7,739 bases of DNA from Micrococcaceae bacterium UBA6021. Its GTDB lineage: Bacteria; Actinomycetota; Actinomycetes; Actinomycetales; Micrococcaceae. Below, piece by piece: positions 5,723-7,739 of the stretch. The notes under the pieces are model-generated. The model made no database searches. It was given only the letters and a program-made list of their open reading frames with translations, and was not told the DNA's origin. Numbering within the stretch: the stretch's first letter is position 1; every line of letters begins with the position of its first letter. The position numbers and the translations under genes were made by a program. The stretch lies in assembly GCA_002427975.1 (NCBI GenBank), contig DIZT01000279.1:2851-10589 (forward strand). The letters are read 5' to 3'.

Positions 5723-7129
5723 TCAACCGTTAATGACCTGGGGGATCCCGAGGGCCTTGAGTCCTTCGGTTCCGAACTCCAGGCCATAGCCGGACTGCTT
5801 GGCGCCGCCGAAGGGCACTCGCGGGTCGACGGCTCCGTGTTTGTTGATCCACACGGTGCCGGCCTGAATCCTGGCCGCTACTTCGCGGGCAGCTGACAGG
5901 TCTGACGACCATACCGAGGCACCCAGACCGACGTCGAGGCCGTTGGCCATGGCGACTGCCTCGTCCACCGTGCCGTAGCGGATGATCGGCAGGGCAGGGC
6001 CGAACTGCTCCTCGGCGACCAGAGGGTTGTCGTCATTAATGTCGGCTACCAGTGTGGTGGGGTAGAAGTAGCCGGGCTGATCCACGTCTGGGTTACCGCC
6101 CACAAGGACACGGGCGCCGGAGTCCCTTGCCGCTTCGACTAGGCGGGACACGATGTCGAACTGCTGCTTGTTCTGCAGCGGACCCAGAACACTGGACTCG
6201 TCCAGCCCGTTACCCATGGGCATAGCGGTAGCAATCGCGGTGAGTTCTTCACAGACGGCGTCGTAAATGTCGTCGTGGACGTAGAGCCGTTTGAGGGCGG
6301 CGCAGGTCTGGCCTGTGTTGATGAAGGCCCCCCAGAACAGGTCTTCGGCGATGGCTTTCGGGTCGGCGTCGGGCAGGACGATGCCGGCGTCGTTCCCGCC
6401 GAGTTCCAGGGTCAGTCGTTTGACCGTGTCCGAGGAAGACTTGATGATCGCCTTGCCGGTAGCGGTGGAGCCGGTGAACATGATTTTGCCAACGGCGGGG
6501 TGCTCCGCCAGCCGTTCGCCGACCTCGCGGCCGCCCGCGACGACGTTGAGGAGGCCTTCGGGCAGTTCCTGGTTGAGCACGTGGATCAGCGCCAGGACGC
6601 TGAGCGGCGTGTACTCGGACGGCTTCACCACAACGGCGTTGCCCATGCGCAGGGCTGGGGCGATCTGCCAGACGGTGATCATCATGGGCCAGTTCCACGG
6701 TCCGATGGCACCCACGACGCCGATAGGCCGGTAGTGAAGTACGGCCCGGGTCTCACCGTCGTCGACGACTGTTTCCGGTTCCAGCGGGGTGGCGGCAGCG
6801 GCGCGGAGCCAAGCAGCACAGGCGCCGACCTCGAAGCGGGCGTTGGGACCGTTCAGGGGCTTGCCCTGCTCGCGGGAGAGGAGTTGGGCGAGCTCTTCGG
6901 CAGAGCGTTCGACGGCGTCGGCTGCTTTGAGGAGCGCGGCGCCGCGGGCGTCGTGGCCAAGAGCCGCCCATTCCGGCTGCGCACTCGTGGCAGCAGCGAT
7001 TGCATGCTCCAAGTCCTCAACAGAATGGACGGGTGCCTCACCGACAACAGTGCCTGTCGCCGGATCGAGGATGGTCCTGATCTTGCCGGTGCCGGTGATC
7101 GAGGCCAACAGGCTGTCGTAGCTTTCCAT
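5723..7129 (-). CDS. NAD(P)-dependent aldehyde dehydrogenase (ALDH superfamily)
   Basis: A 468-residue cytoplasmic enzyme oxidising an aldehyde to its carboxylic acid with NAD or NADP. All key features are present: IGPWNWP with the active-site Asn146, the cofactor-binding Lys169 in VVVKPSEYTP, FTGSTATGK (218-226) at the nucleotide loop, the general-base Glu242 in LELGGN and the nucleophile Cys276 in NTGQTCAALKR. The 34-residue Glu-Cys spacing equals that of classical ALDHs. It ends with the usual PFGGAKQSGYGLEFGTEGL. GGN in place of the common GGK marks a subset of actinobacterial and proteobacterial ALDHs, not typical betaine-aldehyde dehydrogenases. The frame is open further upstream, but the ATG at 7127-7129 is chosen because homology begins there and GTGGAG lies five bases before it. 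It faces the GMC alcohol dehydrogenase, so it is a natural partner for the aldehyde that enzyme makes. Substrate is unassigned. Confidence 0.93.
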   Translation of the reverse strand: MESYDSLLASITGTGKIRTILDPATGTVVGEAPVHSVEDLEHAIAAATSAQPEWAALGHDARGAALLKAADAVERSAEELAQLLSREQGKPLNGPNARFEVGACAAWLRAAAATPLEPETVVDDGETRAVLHYRPIGVVGAIGPWNWPMMITVWQIAPALRMGNAVVVKPSEYTPLSVLALIHVLNQELPEGLLNVVAGGREVGERLAEHPAVGKIMFTGSTATGKAIIKSSSDTVKRLTLELGGNDAGIVLPDADPKAIAEDLFWGAFINTGQTCAALKRLYVHDDIYDAVCEELTAIATAMPMGNGLDESSVLGPLQNKQQFDIVSRLVEAARDSGARVLVGGNPDVDQPGYFYPTTLVADINDDNPLVAEEQFGPALPIIRYGTVDEAVAMANGLDVGLGASVWSSDLSAAREVAARIQAGTVWINKHGAVDPRVPFGGAKQSGYGLEFGTEGLKALGIPQVING

Positions 7130-7131
7130 GG

Positions 7132-7383
7132 TTACTCCACTTCGAGTTGGTAATGAATGCCGGCCATTGTGGCCGTCCATCCGTCTCTCGAGTCTTCCGT
7201 CCGGGCGCGGCGGGCGTCTTGTATCTGCGCGAAGGCTACTTGACCGGAACGGCACAGTCAGGCCTCTTCCGCGGAGCAGCATCGGTCTTTCGCCCACGCG
7301 ACCAGGGGTGTTGGTAACGGTGCTGTCACGAGCCGCAACTAGTCTTCGAACGTCACGGATTTGTCGTAGTTTGGGAAAGACAT
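7132..7383 (-). pseudogene. Candidate small-gene relic ending two bases before the aldehyde dehydrogenase start
   Basis: On the minus strand an ATG at 7381-7383 opens a frame beginning MSFPNYDKSVTFED. It is interrupted by TAG (7339-7341) and TGA (7258-7260), with protein-like runs LVTAPLPTPLVAWAKDR and, at the end, TMAGIHYQLEVE, and it stops with TAA at 7132-7134. The aldehyde dehydrogenase ribosome site sits inside its last codons and the ATG follows two bases after its TAA, the arrangement of translationally coupled operon genes. I do not recognise a family, and with 84 codons chance resemblance is possible. The alternative is plain intergenic DNA. Confidence 0.3.
7161..7175. promoter_or_regulatory. 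Compact dyad upstream of the aldehyde dehydrogenase
   Basis: CGGCCA-TTG-TGGCCG is a perfect inverted repeat with a three-base centre, about 32-46 bases upstream of the aldehyde dehydrogenase ATG on the minus strand. The position suits a repressor operator or a leader stem. It does not resemble the CAGCGTGAC operator candidate near the AraC-type gene. Confidence 0.3.
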
Positions 7384-7454
7384 CCCGTTCGGGGTCGCCG
7401 TAGTACTCGCCGAAAATCGGGCGGATATGGCTGACCAAGCGGTAACCCGGCCGT

Positions 7455-7739
7455 TCAGTCGCCCGGCTGGAGCGTGGCGAAGTCGGCGTGGGCCCGCTCA
7501 ACGGCCTCGGGGTGGGCCTGGCGTTTTTCGTGCTCGGTGAGCGCCCGGTAGATGCTGGCCAGGCTGGGGTTGCGGCCTTTGCGTTTGCCGGTGGGGATGA
7601 TCAGGTCAAGGCGGATGTCCTCGAGGGACTCGCCGTTCGCGCGGCGGTGCAGCACGGTGTGCAGCATGTCGTCGGTGATGACCGGTGGGCGTCCGCCGTG
7701 GTTTCCCTTGCGGGCGGCCGCGTTGAGGCCTTCGAGGGT
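7455..7739 (-). CDS. Serine recombinase (resolvase/invertase family), C-terminal part; N-terminus beyond the right edge
   Basis: The visible 94 residues are the C-terminal part of a small serine recombinase, an enzyme that cuts and rejoins DNA at specific sites in resolution or inversion, often within Tn3-like or other mobile elements. The sequence opens with TLEGLNAAARKGNHGGRPPV, the family's end of the long E helix and the linker (GL.AAR..G..GGRP). A helix-turn-helix follows: ANGESLEDIRLDL, then SLASIYRAL as the recognition helix. Between them lies an insertion of about ten residues (IIPTGKRKGRN) not present in Hin or gamma-delta resolvase, probably a subfamily trait. The N-terminal catalytic domain with its Ser nucleophile would lie past the edge, so activity cannot be judged. 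It is unrelated in function to the oxidoreductases and suggests a mobile-element boundary near here. Confidence 0.82.
   Translation of the reverse strand, partial: TLEGLNAAARKGNHGGRPPVITDDMLHTVLHRRANGESLEDIRLDLIIPTGKRKGRNPSLASIYRALTEHEKRQAHPEAVERAHADFATLQPGD

Larger units (their letters stand above)
7130..7454. other. Stretch upstream of the aldehyde dehydrogenase: no intact gene, candidate relic and dyad
   Basis: No intact gene is supported in these 325 bases. The aldehyde dehydrogenase frame stays open through it but shows no homology to the enzyme. A second minus-strand frame (7132-7383) looks protein-like but has two internal stops. A short dyad lies at 7161-7175. I found no clear promoter for the aldehyde dehydrogenase, which may be read from a weak one here or from beyond the recombinase. 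Confidence 0.6.

Noticed and set aside
3634..7129. Naming the two oxidoreductases BetA and BetB (choline to betaine)
   Set aside because: Family membership alone does not fix the substrate. The ALDH has GGN in place of GGK, and a Liv-type importer is not the usual choline transporter.
6275..7153. 292-codon plus-strand open frame opposite the aldehyde dehydrogenase
   Set aside because: It is a shadow of the ALDH coding strand; no motif and no ribosome site.
7130..7501. 124-codon N-terminal extension of the aldehyde dehydrogenase to an ATG at 7501
   Set aside because: It overlaps the recombinase end and lacks any ALDH similarity. The internal ATG at 7129 has a good ribosome site and starts at the family's normal N-terminus.
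1..7739. CRISPR array, tRNA, rRNA or riboswitch
   Set aside because: No spaced direct repeats, no cloverleaf or conserved RNA core could be recognised on either strand.

Overview
The window looks like chromosomal DNA of a high-GC actinobacterium. GC-rich codons, a GTG start, a lipoprotein-type solute receptor and U-poor hairpin terminators fit Actinobacteria, and the recombinase and dehydrogenase sequences suggest an Arthrobacter-like Micrococcaceae. The taxon is an inference, not proven here.

Layout, left to right. A minus-strand transporter block comes first: a LivH-type ABC permease (1-851, running off the left edge) preceded by its lipoprotein solute receptor (LivK-type, 952-2136), with a GC-rich hairpin between them. 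A 380-base divergent control region follows (2137-2516). It holds a 9-bp inverted repeat with a 12-bp spacer, a third half-site, a separate palindrome and a plausible promoter. It leads into a plus-strand AraC-family regulator (2517-3470) and a plus-strand GMC-family FAD-dependent alcohol dehydrogenase (3634-5226), which ends at a 16-bp hairpin terminator. Facing it on the minus strand is an NAD(P)-type aldehyde dehydrogenase (5723-7129) with its own strong hairpin. At the right edge is the C-terminal part of a serine recombinase (minus strand, 7455-7739).

How it fits together. A natural reading is a small inducible catabolic module. An ABC importer takes up a polar substrate, the AraC-type protein senses it, the GMC enzyme oxidises an alcohol to an aldehyde, and the aldehyde dehydrogenase makes the acid. 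The substrate cannot be read from the sequence; choline, a polyether or glycol, or an aromatic alcohol are all possible.

The non-coding stretches are the more unusual part. Between the two convergent oxidoreductases (5298-5685) lie two gene relics. One is the last ~20 codons of a short-chain dehydrogenase (minus strand). The other is a C-terminal piece of a phenol-2-monooxygenase-like flavoprotein hydroxylase (plus strand). Between the aldehyde dehydrogenase and the recombinase (7130-7454) is another apparent relic: a stop-interrupted frame that ends two bases before the aldehyde dehydrogenase ATG. Together with the recombinase this points to a locus shaped by repeated rearrangement. I see no wholly new system. 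The best leads are the operator architecture and the gene relics.
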